Shown here one piece after another: positions 1 through 12,123 of a stretch of DNA of 64,000 nucleotides. Every line of letters starts with the position of its first letter. Positions within the stretch are counted from its first letter, which is position 1. Where the stretch lies: NCBI RefSeq assembly GCF_905147045.1, contig NC_065889.1, positions 2,237,001-2,301,000 of the forward strand, given 5' to 3'. The notes below the pieces were generated by a model. That model did not search any database, was not told the origin of the DNA, and saw only the letters and a list, made by a program, of their open reading frames with translations. The stretch is from Nymphalis io. Lineage: Eukaryota; Arthropoda; Insecta; Lepidoptera; Nymphalidae. A program made the translations under genes and the position numbers.

Positions 1-76
1 CCGATACCATTAAAGTTAATACATACATATATGTATATGAAGAAGGTTTTTGTACTATCTGCTTTATAATAAGTCG

Positions 77-92
77 CCACTAGATGGCGCTA
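77..92 (+). promoter_or_regulatory. CTCF-like motif
   Basis: The 16 bases CCACTAGATGGCGCTA match the well-known insulator-protein (CTCF) core CCACCAGGGGGCGCTA at 13 positions and fit the fly-type YAGRTGGCGC form. Only the motif is seen; binding is inference. CTAGATGGCGC-like words also occur by chance and inside repeats in moth and butterfly genomes, so this is a weak call. The rest of 1-504 shows no gene or recognised repeat. Confidence 0.3.
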
Positions 93-504
93 CATAATGT
101 AAACTTCTGTACCGTTCATCGGATCGTAATAACAATTGGCATTTACATATATACAGGACAACATCTCCCGGGTTTTGATAGCTTACTAAAAACAGTTAAA
201 ATTTCGATATTTTTTCGATAACGACCTTCGGTTATAGTTTAATTAAGGGTTCCCATAAATTTTTCGTCGGCTTATAATCTTACAAGTTTATAATAAATGT
301 TGATCTCAAATCTAATTAAAATAACGATATTCACAGTTTTCCAATCACGTATATTTGAAATTTTGGCCATTTGTTACATAAACACTTCTTAAATATCGGG
401 TTCGCTAAAATACGGGTGGTATATAAACTGTGTAAATACATATACTCTAAATAAAAGCATAGCTTAAACGTCTATTTAAGGACAAAATGTCTCGTTATGA
501 GCGA

Positions 505-773
505 ACTGGTGGTAGAGCTTTGTGCAAGCTCGTCTAGGTAGGTACCACCCACTCATCAGATGCAAAACAGCAGTACTTGGTATTGTTGTGTTCCGGTTTG
601 AAGGGTAAGTGAGCCAGTGTAATTACAAGGGATATAACATCTTAGTTCCCAAAGTTGGTGGCGCATTAGTGATGTAAGCGATGGTTAACATTTCTTACAA
701 TGCTATGGGAGTTGGTGACACTTACCATCAGGGGGCCCATATGCTCGTCCGCCTTCCTATTCTAGAAAAAAAG
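505..773 (+). mobile_element. SINE-A copy A1, near full length
   Basis: It starts with the family head ACTGGTGGTAG and ends with a CCTATTCTA-type tail plus a short A-run. Family hallmarks in order are GTACCACCCACTCATCAGAT, GTTCCGGTTTGAAGGG, GTGAGCCAGTGTAATTACA, CATCTTAGTTCCC, GGTGGCGCATT, GATGGTTAACATTTCTTACA and CTTACCATCAGG...CCCATATGCTCGTCCGCC. Several internal bases are lost, for example in the GGCACAAGGGACAT block. No clear target duplication. It is non-coding and would rely on a LINE for movement. Confidence 0.9.
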
Positions 774-2635
774 AACTTGCAGTAGTCTGTTAAAAAATAA
801 TTTGAAACAATGGAATACAGATAAAACATTTAAAATATGTTCCTCGCCTATCTCTACAGCACCCCCACAATTTATCTTTATTACTAGTACTTGAATATTC
901 ATGGATATGAAACACTGCTTTCATCATCATAATTTCAGTAACCAATGTTTTCTTGTATAAATAAATTAACACATAAAACGAAAACTTTCTAAAACTTCAG
1001 TCTGTCTGATTAACACCCAAAGTAAACTGAGTACGCGGATTCGGTTGTATCTTCACTTAATAAGGGATAAGGGTCTGTTTCTTAGCAGGCTGTTTATACA
1101 AATGCTACGAAATTAAACAACTACAAACAATTGAGAAAAGATGCTACGAATCCGAATTATATAGGAGTCGAATAGCAAAAGAGAACAGTACATCTGTTCA
1201 GTATTACATCCTAAAAAGCCTTAGTTTTAGCCTTTAAAAAAGCCTTAGAAAAATTCAGTTTTCGGTTAAAATTTTACTATTGTTAAGATCGTGTAAGACA
1301 TATTGTTTAGTATAATTTGTTTTTTTCCAGTCATTAAAATGTTTTAACGTTAAAAACAAAATAAGTAATTGATATTGTTGTTAGATTTGCTACCAGAATA
1401 TTTATTTATTTAATATTTTATTGCACATCCGTTAACAGGTGACATAAAAGTAACAAAAAAAAAGAGTATTATGATCAATTACTTTTAAAACGACCAAGGG
1501 TTAAAAAGTGAGTTGCTTAGAAACTTTTTTTAGTAGACGGTCTAGGCGGATAACCGTAACGGAAACCTGCACGTGTTATGGCTTAGTCCAATCCCGTCTA
1601 GTATCTTACCTACCCTATCGTGATCACGACAAGAGCTTCTATGTCAGAAATTGGCCAAAATGATTAAAAAGAATTGATCGCGTTTTTACACGTATAAAGT
1701 TTTTTAACTTATATAATAAATAAAATGGATGGCAGTAATAATACTTTCAAACTTGTTAATAGTTTCAAAGTTAACCCTCTTCTAAAGTTGACATTTTTAC
1801 TTTAACTTGTGTTAAATATCAACGAACACAATCACGTAAGTAAGTTTACAAGAACGATTTATACCTACGGAACTCCATATCACCATACTGATGTGCCAGC
1901 GGATTGGCTGAATTCGATCAAGATATATATCCCCGTTTGACAGCACACGGGGATATTCTCATTTCAATTTCAGATTCTGTACATCCGGGATTATCCCACA
2001 ATATTTGCTACACCAATAAACCTAAATCGAACATTTCAAAAATAAGCATCCAAAAAAATGTACGTTTCCATTTTAGATATCATCAATTGTTATCTATGTA
2101 AGTTAAATTTTAATGTATTAAAGTATTGATAGCACTAACTCTTCTCGGATGCACTGTAATCGAGTAATAAACGTAGGTTGTATAGTGCAACGCTCGGTTG
2201 AGTATGTAAACGATAACAAGGCAGTGCCTGCTGTGTAATCGTTTGTGGAATACGGAAAGAGGAGCAAGCGTAAGTGACGGAACCTATTTGTCTTTATTAC
2301 TTCTCCCGTATCTAATACGTACTATATTTTCCTTATATTTATTAGGTAAAAATTAGTGGTTGTTTCTCTTAGTATTCCATGCATGATGGCTGTTTTATAT
2401 CTTAATAATGTACATATAATAATATCTTGTTATAACAAAATAGTTTTTTTTTACGTGAATGTTTTATTTCGACAACGTAAAGAAATAAACAAATAGTCGT
2501 CATTCGAAAGGCTTGTGATGATCGGTTGAATTATTAAGACGTGAATAAATATTTATAATATTAATATGTGCTCTTATACTTTAATTAAAAATATAACATT
2601 TATTGACCCCTTGACATGAAACTATGATGACCGCC
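774..2635. other. Anonymous AT-rich stretch
   Basis: No gene or recognised repeat. The only noticeable frame, 1904-2101 (+), opens with TTG rather than ATG, has no recognisable domain and is flanked by no convincing splice sites. I see nothing else here. Confidence 0.5.
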
Positions 2636-2636
2636 A

Positions 2637-2637
2637 A

Positions 2638-2717
<80 letters not shown>
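2637..2717. repeat. TA dinucleotide microsatellite
   Basis: About 80 bases of nearly pure TA with two TTTA/AAATA interruptions. Likely polymorphic in length and prone to assembly error. Confidence 0.95.
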
Positions 2718-2718
<1 letters not shown>

Positions 2719-2893
2719 GGCTTAGCCTAAAGGTTGACTGGTAGAGAATGCCTTTAGGCATTAAGTCCGCCTTTTGTCATACTACTCTCAATGTGGTGGG
2801 CAAAAAGTTTTTAAATAAATAAATATGACACTGGACTCTGGGTCGATAACCCTTTTGGATACTAGGAACATTGCTAAAATGAATTCAACTATT

Positions 2894-2902
2894 AATTGAA
2901 TT
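2894..2902. repeat. Target-site duplication, left copy
   Basis: AATTGAATT occurs here and again at 3722-3730, immediately after the A-run of the RTE-type LINE. It is short and AT-rich, so chance is possible. Confidence 0.5.
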
Positions 2903-3721
2903 TGAAAAAATTAATATAAATGGCCAACACATTACACATCTGCGATTTGCCGACGACATTGTCATCATGGCGGAGACTCTGCAGGATTTGGAAGAGATGC
3001 TAAACAGCCTGAGCGATTCTTCAAGACAAGTAGGTCTCAGGATGAACATAGAAAAGACCAAAATTATGGCAAACCTACATGTATCCCCGAGACCAGTGGT
3101 CGTAAATGGCTCTCCACTTGAAGTTGTGCAGGAATATATCTACCTGGCCAAACTATACAACTTGGCCGGCACAACTTTGAGAAGGAGGCTAAAAGAAGAA
3201 TACGTTTGGGCTGGGTGGCATTCGGGAGGTTACGTCATATTTTTGAATCGTCGATCCCACAGTCGCTTAAGACCAGGGTCTTCAATCAGTGCGTCCTACC
3301 TGTAATGACTTACGGTGCCGAAACGTGGACACTTACCGTAGGACTGGTCCAAAAATTTAGGATCGCTCAGCGAGCAATGGAACGCGCGATGCTTGGGGTT
3401 TCTCTGGCAGATAGAATCCGAAATGAGGACATTCGCCAGAGAACTAAAGTCACCGACATCACGCGTAGAATTAGCTCGCTGAAGTGGAAGTGGGCTGGTC
3501 ATGTCTCCAGGCGCATTGATGGCCGATGGAGCCGACACGTGTTAGAGTGGAGACCACGCTTAGGCAAACGTAGTGTAGGACGCCCTGTGACAAGATGGGC
3601 CGATGATTTAAAAAATGTGGCAGGTTCGGGATGGATGCGGACTGCCCAAGCTCGGGATGGTTGGCGTTCTATGGTCCCGAGGCTTTCGTCCAGCAGTGGA
3701 CGGCAAAAGGCTGAAAAAAAA
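2903..3721 (+). pseudogene. RTE-type LINE, 5'-truncated reverse transcriptase end
   Basis: This is the last third of an RTE-clade reverse transcriptase, the class often annotated in moths as endonuclease-reverse transcriptase. The first frame carries the catalytic block FADDIV (2946-2963), followed by the thumb-like GLRMNIEKTKIM. A single lost base near 3145-3150 shifts the frame. The downstream frame then continues through RLRHIFESSIPQ, VMTYGAETWTL, QRAMERAMLGVSL, RTKVTDI and VGRP-TRWADDLK to a terminal region ending 3727. The element ends in an A-run and is flanked by AATTGAATT. The shape fits target-primed reverse transcription with 5' truncation. It cannot make a working enzyme, since the endonuclease and most of the polymerase are absent. 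Confidence 0.9.
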
Positions 3722-3777
3722 AATTGAATTGAATGAAAAACCACACTAATTGACAAATATGGATTTATTATGTCGAT

Positions 3778-3926
3778 AATGTCCTGATCGATTTTAATCA
3801 GGGCGGACATTCTAAACAGATATATATTAATGTGCACGAATGGGTGCGCAACACGGGTGCACTCTCTATTCCATCATTCTCATAATCCGATGGGACGTCA
3901 TCCGACACGGTTGGAGTTCATAGATT
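3778..3926 (-). mobile_element. SINE-D fragment D7
   Basis: Reverse-strand 3' half of SINE-D: the CCGAAATCGGTC-like block near 3785, then ACGGGTGCACTCTCTATTCC, CATAATCCGATGGGACG and TCCGACACGG. It decays past about 3926. The tRNA-like head is missing. Confidence 0.75.
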
Positions 3927-3935
3927 TAAACGAAT

Positions 3936-5010
3936 TTATGGACAAAACATGAAGCGTGCACTCGAGTCAGTGAGCTGATTACTTAACATCATTCATTGCT
4001 GGGATAAGATGTGTAATGATTATCTTAAATAGTACTGCATTGCCAAACACACAATGAGGGGCGGATTTCATATCTTGGTTACCCTCCTATTAATTTTTTT
4101 TTTAATAATAGTATATGAAGTCATAACGGTATTTTGTCTTCTGCGAAATGCTATGAACACATATTTTAGTTTTTAAACGTTGAATGTGTGGTTTCAGTTG
4201 CACACAATTCCTGGACTTATTCTTTTGAGTGGTTTAGTTCTTAACCGGAAAAGTCTCATCTCGTCTGCTTTTATACCATAATACGATACGAAGTATTAGT
4301 AATTTTTCGAACGAAGTAATAGTAATGTAGTTCTTAATCTGGTCGTGTAGCAATACAATAGTCGTATCAAAAATGACATCGGATGTATTTCATTCTTCAA
4401 TAAATGTTAAAAAAAAATATTTCGTGTTAGTTGCAATTAAGAGACAAAGAGAAAAATGTCCTTTATTATTTTAAGCAGGGAAATTCAAAAATTTACGCTT
4501 TTATTGTCGTATTCATTTATCTTTTCGCTTACTATAGTCCAGAATATCCGCATTGGTTTCAAAAGGCTTGCGTAAACATTGCGTCAGTTCATATAAAATG
4601 TACGTTGGGGGTATTTTCGCGTCCATCCCGATGGGGGCTTTCTGTATTAATGGAAATCGTCGAGTACCAGCTGGTTTTGCAAGGTAATAGCCAGATGTCG
4701 AATATCGTTTTCCTCTGGCTTTTCAGGCAAATAATTTTAGTGCCTTATATTTTTATAACAGATAAGTACCTTGTTTAATGATATTGTGCTGAGGTTGGGA
4801 CTTGATAAAGATTGACTTATGATACTAATAATGTAACAAGATAAATATATAACTAAACTTTAATTATATCCGCGAGGGTCGATTGGTTAGAATATGCGAA
4901 TAGAAATAATTATTTTTAAAGTGCTTAATTTGCTTATAATTCTTCCCTTCGTTTAAGGCTAAAATTATGAGGAGACCTGCTAAAGTCCAAGTTCCAACTC
5001 AGATGAGAGC
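3936..5010. other. Anonymous AT-rich stretch
   Basis: No supported gene. A frame at 4431-4778 (+) starts with TTG, is hydrophobic and matches no family I recognise. I treat it as chance. Confidence 0.45.
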
Positions 5011-5014
5011 AAAT

Positions 5015-5090
5015 TGTTGAAATAAGTTCCAAACCTCCTCCTCAAAAGGAAAGGCCTTAGCGTAGCCGTGGGACATTTACGAGTGTTACT
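5015..5090 (+). mobile_element. SINE-B tail fragment B1
   Basis: Degenerate 3' end: AATAAGTTCCAAACCTCCTC, CTCAAAAGGA, GGCCTTAGC and GTGGGACATTTAC correspond to the SINE-B tail (AAGCTCCAAACCTTCTCC...GGCCTTAGCCCAGCAGTGGGACATT). Confidence 0.75.
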
Positions 5091-5091
5091 A

Positions 5092-5945
5092 AGTTTGGTT
5101 TGCTTGACAGTCGCAATTTGTGAGAACATCGTCGGTCGAAGCGCTTTTCAAGCTAATGCAGCTAAAACTATCTGGCGTACTTTATTTTGTAAAAGTTAGT
5201 TGCTGTCGGTTAGGGTGCTTTTCACATTACTACACAAAATAGGAAATACATAAAAGCGTAACGCCAGCACAATAAAAAACATGTTTATTTTAAGTGTTAT
5301 TATGCCATGTCATAAAATTACCGTGTATACTGCAATTTGGACCATTCCGTTTGATATTACAGTGTTAAAAAACTTATAAACGCGTGGCGTGTGCGGTAAG
5401 ATATATAAGCGATATCGGGTCACGGGTCAATAGATCGCTTGGCTCGATATATATTGTATAATATTTTATAGGTTATAGTTAAATCTCATTAAAAAGTTTC
5501 TTGTGGTAAATGCTTAGGAAAATGTGAGTGGGTGGTGCTACAGATGTTTTTATGTTTACTGGGTACGGATAGTGAGAGATTCTATATTTCATTATTTAAA
5601 TAAAGTTTCACAAAAAAATCTTAACTAGAAGTGCTTTCTTGTATCGTTAAACAGACAATCTAATAAAACATCACAAACACCCTATCTATGATCGTTCAAG
5701 TTTTACTGACACGTATAAAAGTTTCTATTATGTGATTATCATCTTAAACAGATCTTAAAGCTGTGATTTAATTTGAAAATCGGTATTGTATTTTTTTAAA
5801 GTTTTAAGTTAATTGTAAATGTTTTTCACGTTTCTTGTTTCTCAAGAAGTTTCAGTTATTTTATATACTACATCGCTTAAGCTTAGAAGTAAAGTAAAGT
5901 TTAAATTAAAGTAAAGTAAGAGCATTTAAGTGTCTCACTGGTGGA
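5092..5945. other. Anonymous AT-rich stretch
   Basis: No gene, RNA gene or recognised repeat seen. Confidence 0.45.
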
Positions 5946-5947
5946 GT

Positions 5948-6131
5948 AAGACGCTCTCCTGTTTAGGCGGTTTGGAGTTTATTTCACCACGTCGTTCACG
6001 TCACGATGTTTTCCTTCTCTGCTGAGCACGAGTTGAGTTCTATATGTAAACACAAATCAAGCACATTCAGTGCATACAGTGAAAATACAGTGCTTGTTCA
6101 AGTTTAAACCTATAATCTTCGATTAAAGATT
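5948..6131 (-). mobile_element. SINE-B copy B2, degenerate
   Basis: Reverse strand. Blocks GTTTGGAGTTTATTTCACCA, GATGTTTTCCTTCTCTGCTG, AGCACGAGTTGA, AAACACAAATCAAGCAC and ATAATCTTCGATTAA follow the SINE-B order, with the middle (CACATGTGGCAGAATTTC) deleted. Confidence 0.7.
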
Positions 6132-6149
6132 TAGAATTTAGAAGAGATT

Positions 6150-7000
6150 TTACGGACGGCCTGGGAACACTCTCTCTGATTAAAATACAACTAACCATCA
6201 ACACTGGCTATTGTTGTGTTCCTGTTTGAATGTACTTCAGATATATATTAATTATTCGACTTCATGATTCGCAGCTCTTTGAAGGTATATATGCGACGTT
6301 GGTTTCTGATACGAATTAATATGAAAATCGTTTTCTTTAAAATCCAGTACTCATCATTTTTGCTATCATTAAATAAATTGTTACAGAAATCATAAAAAAC
6401 TTTTAAACATTAATTTTATAAATTACAGAATCCTCTAGCTTCTTGATACCAAAGGATAGCGAGAAAATCCCACAATAGCGCATTATACATTGCTTTGAAT
6501 TTCTAATCTATCAAAAGGAATTCCTTTTATGAAATATTTTCTCGAGGGTCCACCTATATCCGATTATCTTAACTTTTATACGGTGAAGAAGGATGGAGTT
6601 ACATTTAAGCTCAAGCTGGACAGATAATAAAGGAAGATTTAATAAAATATTATTATACTAATCTTAGCTATATTTTGACTTAAGATTTGTTATTTATTTT
6701 ATTACACCGGTAATGGAATGCTATACTTTGACCTGGCTGGATATTTGCATTAGTTATTTTATCGGCAAACTTTAATATTTTCTTTCAGGTGTCCAGATTG
6801 ATGTCACGCATCCTGCGTGAGGCAATGTATTTATTTACAAGGGACATAACTACTAAAGCATTTCATACTCCGTCTTATTATGTAGTTCATTTTTTGACCA
6901 GCCACTTAGACCGTGGATGCACCGTGGCTTATACTTGTGGTAGTGTTAATGTCTTTGGACATACGTGACATAAGGTGGTTTATTTGCCTGTCTATTTTTT
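6150..7000. other. Anonymous AT-rich stretch
   Basis: Near 6195-6230, ACTGGCTATTGTTGTGTTCC may be a last trace of SINE-A. Otherwise nothing recognised. Confidence 0.4.
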
Positions 7001-7005
7001 TCAAA

Positions 7006-7072
7006 TACATAGGCAGCCTGCCGAATGGGCCACTTGATGGTAAGTAGTAACGCCCGTCCATAGATACTGGCA
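7006..7072 (-). mobile_element. SINE-A tail fragment A2a
   Basis: Only the last part of SINE-A is present (GGGCCACTTGATGGTAAGTA, CCATAGATACTGGCA). It stops abruptly at the T-run of the next copy, so A2b probably landed beside or inside it. Confidence 0.8.
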
Positions 7073-7073
7073 C

Positions 7074-7266
7074 TTTTTTATAGTACAGGTAGACGAGCAT
7101 ATGGACCTCCTGATGGTGAGTGGTCACCAACGCCCATAGACATTGGCATTGTAAAAAATGTTAACCATCGTTTACGTCGCTAATGCGCCACCAATCTTGG
7201 GAACTAAGATTTTATGTCTCTTGTGCCTGTAATTACACTGGCTTACGCACCCTTCAAACCCGTAAC
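7074..7266 (-). mobile_element. SINE-A copy A2b, 5'-truncated
   Basis: T-run, then GACGAGCATATGGACCTCCT, GTGGTCACCAACGCCCATAG, TGTTAACCATCG, TGCGCCACCAATCTTGGGAA and GCCTGTAATTACACTGGC, ending in ACCCTTCAAACC. The 5' third (GTACTTGG to the head) is absent, as expected for a 5'-truncated retroposon. Confidence 0.9.
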
Positions 7267-7267
7267 G

Positions 7268-8296
7268 TGATGAGTAGTCACGTATTCGTTGATTAATTAA
7301 TATAAAAAAATGTATTATATGGTGGCGGGTGTGGAGAATGGATTTTAGTATCATAAATATCTAAAGATACCAATTTATTTATACTTCTAAGGCTTTATAT
7401 AAGGCGTGTGAGTAAGCACCATCTGTTCAGCAAATATTCTATCACGACGTACGATGTTTGTTTTAAGCGTTGGCTTATACCAGCCATTAGGTGACATCAT
7501 GACATACAACAAAAAAATTAGAACGTGGGAAAGAAAGTAAGTCAAAGAATTTACTCAATTTATGAAAAATGCTTTTTGTTTTGAAAATTGAAGGCAATTA
7601 AAATCAGTGTTTTATTAGTTTCAGTTTTGTATCTTTTGTACGAAGAATATTTCATAATGCTACACAAAACGCTAAGAAAATCATTATCAACATTTTTATA
7701 ACATATATGAGCGTCGTATAGTTAAACGTTAACTGACAATACGGTGAGAGATTGTTTGAATAAAGTTTATTTTGAACTTTTTTTGATCAAAACTTCTTGA
7801 CTCACATCATAATTTTTTTTTTTACAAATTTTTATTATTTTTGTTCTATAAATAAGTCAATGGCCTTAATATGCTTAATCATCAGTTTCTTTACCGACAT
7901 AAAGAATTAATAGACGATTAAAAATTTGACCCAAAAATATCGTCCATACAAATTTATATAATTTTAAATTCAACCATTAAATCTATTGTTAAGAAATCTT
8001 TTTGTTACAGAACTGTTCTATGAAATCAGCGAATAGTATTTTCTAAGACGTGTAATTACTCGCCATGAAAACCTTTGTCAGCCGACAGGGCTGTAATTGG
8101 CCGAGAACGTTTATTATTCTTCAACTTATAATAATATTTGCACATTCCTTTGTAACATATTTTATATCTAATAGAATAAATGAGCAGGCGAAATGAAAGG
8201 GAAACAATAGTTAAAGAAAAACCTGTCAGATCCATTATCATCATAATTATTTCAAGTTCTCTCAAAAATTTCTTTGTTTTAGAAGGGTTATGCAAT
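7268..8296. other. Anonymous AT-rich stretch
   Basis: No supported gene. A minus-strand frame at 8056-8295 overlaps the SINE boundary and looks like chance. Confidence 0.45.
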
Positions 8297-8297
8297 G

Positions 8298-8552
8298 TTT
8301 TTTTTTATATAGAAGGCGGACGAGCAAATGGGCCACCTGATCATAAGTGGTCACCAACGCCCATAGACATTGGCATTGTAAGAAATGTTAACCATCGCTT
8401 ACATCACCAATGCGCCATCAACCTTGGGAACTAAGATGTTATGTCCCTTGTGCCTTAAATTATACTGGCTCACTCACCCTGTTTTGCGGTAGAATGTCTG
8501 ATGTGTGGGTGATACCTACCCAGACGAGCTTGCACAAAGCTCTACCACCAGT
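8298..8552 (-). mobile_element. SINE-A copy A3, near full length
   Basis: A nine-T tail on the + strand, then all family blocks down to the head TCTACCACCAGT. The segment TCAAACCGGAACACAACAATACC is deleted between CACCCT and GTTTTGCGGTAG. GTTATG precedes the T-run and follows the head, a possible but weak target duplication. Confidence 0.92.
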
Positions 8553-8554
8553 TA

Positions 8555-9282
8555 TGTAGTATTTAGATAAACTTAGGTACCGAACTGACCTAATTCTACG
8601 TGGATGAAATTGCTCAACAGCTAGCTGGTTAGTAAGTATTAAAGTATTATGTAAGCTTCGGAAACCCATTTCGTTGTTCCATTACGAATAAGATATTGTA
8701 CAACGATAGAATTCTCTTCGAAACCTCCAGTTTTCATCACGGCATTTCAAAGACGAAATGGCCTAGTTGATAAAGAATCCGTGTATCTTACCTGAAATTC
8801 GCGAAATCAAATTCTTTTGAGAAGTCTAGATTTTTAAATTCTCGGGTGCTTAGATTATAAATGTAACTTAAGTACATGATGGTGAATTTAATATATTATG
8901 AGCTGGCAATGCTGGCATTTTAAGATATGTTCATACAAATTGCAAGAGAAGAGCCAGGCAAAATATATTCATGTTGGGAGAATAGCTCTGAACAAGATAG
9001 TCATTTTATAGGTCAATGTCCAGTTATCCATACGAAGTAGAGTACATAATACTAAGCTACATTGTAACGGGCTTAAGAGAATTGCAATTACTAAACTATG
9101 AGTTTTGAAGGTATTTCCAAATGGTATGGTCTGGTATTTGTATTTACTATGTAGTACTTTTTACTTACTTCGACTTTGGTTACTTCGACACTTTTGATCC
9201 TTATAATAAAAATTACCAAATGCAATTTTGTTTTCTAGATATATAGCTTTTCTTGCTATTTATATTATTATTTTTATAATTT
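8555..9282. other. Anonymous AT-rich stretch
   Basis: Nothing recognised beyond short AT-rich runs. Confidence 0.45.
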
Positions 9283-9333
9283 ATAGATTTTGATAGTGTA
9301 TTGAATTCCAATCAATACACTATCAAAATCTAT
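9283..9333. repeat. Perfect 22-bp fold-back
   Basis: The left arm 9283-9304 is the exact reverse complement of the right arm 9312-9333 (arm core GATAGTGTATTGA), with a 7-base spacer ATTCCAA. There is no internal mismatch. It is too short and too perfect for a typical pre-miRNA. It may come from a template-switch event or a mobile-element end. Confidence 0.9.
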
Positions 9334-9339
9334 GGCCAG

Positions 9340-12118
9340 TCCACCATTCCACCGTTTCCTATAGTTATAACCGCAGGTAGCAAGCCTTATTATCTCATAT
9401 GCCATTTATATATGCTATTTCTATATCGAAGAGTTTTTATTCTTTGTTGCAAATACTTCACAGGTAAATTAATTTTGTATTTTTATTCCCTTGCAGTGTC
9501 ATTAAACTAAAAATTATTTAAATACTTTTAAATCATTACCCTTTATTTTATTTAGAAATAATCAAATTATGCCGGAGCTTAAATTAAATATTCATCAAGT
9601 GGTTGCCCAAATTTTTTATTAGTGTATTCTAATCTGCGTTTCAATAATAAATAATGCTATTCATTCGTCACTTTATAACAATAGTAGTGTAATGTAGTCC
9701 ACGTCATAAACGCCTCTCTGATAAAACGCGACAGCTACCCAATGAGGTGCAGGGCTTAATCCAATCAGAGTTCGCAGCATTCCTAACTTTATCTAGCGGC
9801 GAAGCCATTCACAGTTTCACAGTAAATCCCATTAAATTGTTAGCACAAATAATTTATACTATAATTAAGTTTTACATAATTCTACAATGACGAATTATTG
9901 TTCGATTTGTGGCAAGACGTGTTTTTTGTACCAAGTCTGGTAACGATTTTCAAATGTCGAGTTATTCTCACCAGCAGCCTGGAAATTTGGTGTTAGACAG
10001 TGCATATAATGCTGTGCTTCGTAACATGTAAGACCATTAGCAGGACTAATGTTTGTAATAGTTTGTTAGTCACAAATCAACATGGCTTCTAATTATTTTA
10101 ACATAAGGATTTTTACCAAATTAAACAGTAACGCTTTTTTTTTAATAATGGTACCGTATTACATCGCATACTCGTCTTTTTCGGCTTATTAACCGAATTA
10201 AGACGTGAATCGTTTAACAAATCTTTCACGGAATAAAATTCTCTCCATGCCAAGTTTTTAGTGAGAATTATGCTTACAAAGAACCCGTGAGCGAATCTGG
10301 AGGCTCTTGTTCTTGCATAATACGTTATCATTCCTATTTTCTTCTATTTGTTATGAGCTTAGCTTTCACGGCTTATTGTCTAGAATGATATTATTCTATG
10401 CTTTTGTTATCTTGCTCTTTTTTAAATTACTTTTATTTTAAAAATGTTTTTTTTTTTTTTATTTATACATTCAACGCGATAATGTTGATGTACCAAAGTA
10501 ACAATTTTTGTCTATCGTTCAAATCAAATCAAGTATAATCACTATGATTTTACTCGATTTGATTATTATGATATAATTAATAACGTGCCTTATTTGGATG
10601 ATGTCCCTTTTCTTGTCAAACGTTTCAGGATTTAAGGTTCGAATCTACCCAAGTCTTAACTCGAAATCGGGTCACTATAAAAAACTTTTAATTGTATTTA
10701 AGTATTTTTCAATAACCCCGGGCAGTTTGAATATGATAGGCTCCCTAGATAGTGTTTACAAAGAAAACCCGAACACACACAAGTTTTTATGGTTGCAGTT
10801 TCCTAGATTGCCTTATATTTGCAAGCAAATGATAGGCCGGGCTGGAGGACGCCGGTTAGAAGGACTTCAGTTATAGACAGGTTTTTTGTTATTTTAAGAA
10901 ATATAATAGTAGTACATATATATATAAGATTCATCCCTAGTATTAATCAACTTTCGTAGATTTCGCCTCTGTTAGTACACTAATATAACGACATTTTTTT
11001 TATTTAAACATTTATGAATGTTTCGATTCATCATAGTAATCCAAGCTAAGTCCAATCCATTTACATATAAACGTCAAATAAATTTGTCATTAATTTCCAT
11101 AAGGGTTCATTTTGTTTTCTGAATAAATCAAGCAAACGATACCATTATTCTAATTTCAACTTTGAATGTAATCTATGTATTGGTTATTTAATCTGAGTTA
11201 TAAGCTGATATAAAAATATTCTTTTGGACATTTAAACTAATTACATGTCACACAGCTGTGATAAAGGCACCGCTCCTTTTGAGGTTTGAAAATTGCACCA
11301 TGCTGCTTCATGCGGCTTGAATGTATACCCATGTGGCAATCAATCTTCGGTTAAGATTCAGATGTTTTAGGCACTGGGCCCTCTCGGCGTGGCTTGGTTG
11401 AACATTTGAAGATGAAGTATACAAGTATACAGTATAAGTTTGTGTATGAAATAAGGACGATAATAGACCTATATGTCATCATCGACCCAGCGTCTTTTTT
11501 CATCGCTACGCGGCCGGAAACCATTACACTATTGACACTTTAAAATATCTCAAATCTGCGATTGGAAAAGATAACATACAAATCCTTTAAAGTAATCCTA
11601 AAATATTTGCTTCAATTTATTTGTCACGCGATATTAAACTTCAATTAAATGAACAATATTATTATTTAAAAAATAAATTTCATATTCCATTGTTGTTACT
11701 TACAGAGATTTCATACAGCAATATGTATATATTATAATACATCGCATATACAGACTTATTGTATTATGACGTCATGGTTATACATGCATATATAATAATA
11801 ATAAATTAATTAATTTAATACTTGTGAAGTTAGAAATATTTCAGATACAATTTTGACAGCATTTGTTTATGTATTTCACGCATAAGCTTTAGAAACGTAT
11901 AAACACGCTTATATACCTTTGACGTATTATATAAATAATCACAGCAACGGCTCGTTAATATCTCGCAGCTGGGCGAAGGAATGTTTTTTTTTAAGTCATA
12001 TAATCATAGAGTATTTATTTTTCATTGGAATAATTACTATCTAAACATATTTAGTTTATAATTAAACACAAACTGATTACTCTTGTTACTCGACTGCATA
12101 GTAATTCGTTTCTGGTTT
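9340..12118. other. Long anonymous stretch with one SINE-B relic
   Basis: Apart from the SINE-B relic at 11283-11402, no gene or repeat is supported. The frame at 10598-10876 (+) crosses AGGTTCGAATC (10636-10646), but no tRNA cloverleaf fits around it. Confidence 0.4.
11283..11402 (-). mobile_element. SINE-B relic B3
   Basis: Reverse-strand head and tail pieces joined by an internal deletion: GCTGCTTCATGCGG-TTGAATG and CCATGTGGCA lead into ATCTTCGGTTAAGATTCAGA and CACTGGGCCCTCTCGG, which is the tRNA-like A-box end. Confidence 0.7.
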
Positions 12119-12123
12119 TTTTA

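Noticed and set aside
1904..2101. 65-codon frame that looks somewhat protein-like
   Set aside because: It opens at TTG, has no clear splice sites and no recognised domain.
2637..2717. Telomere or origin
   Set aside because: A plain TA microsatellite; no TTAGG telomere repeats were seen.
4431..4778. 115-codon hydrophobic frame
   Set aside because: TTG start, AT-driven hydrophobic composition, no family resemblance.
9283..9333. Pre-miRNA
   Set aside because: The stem is perfect with a 7-base loop and only 51 bases in all; no flanking stem extension typical of animal pri-miRNAs.
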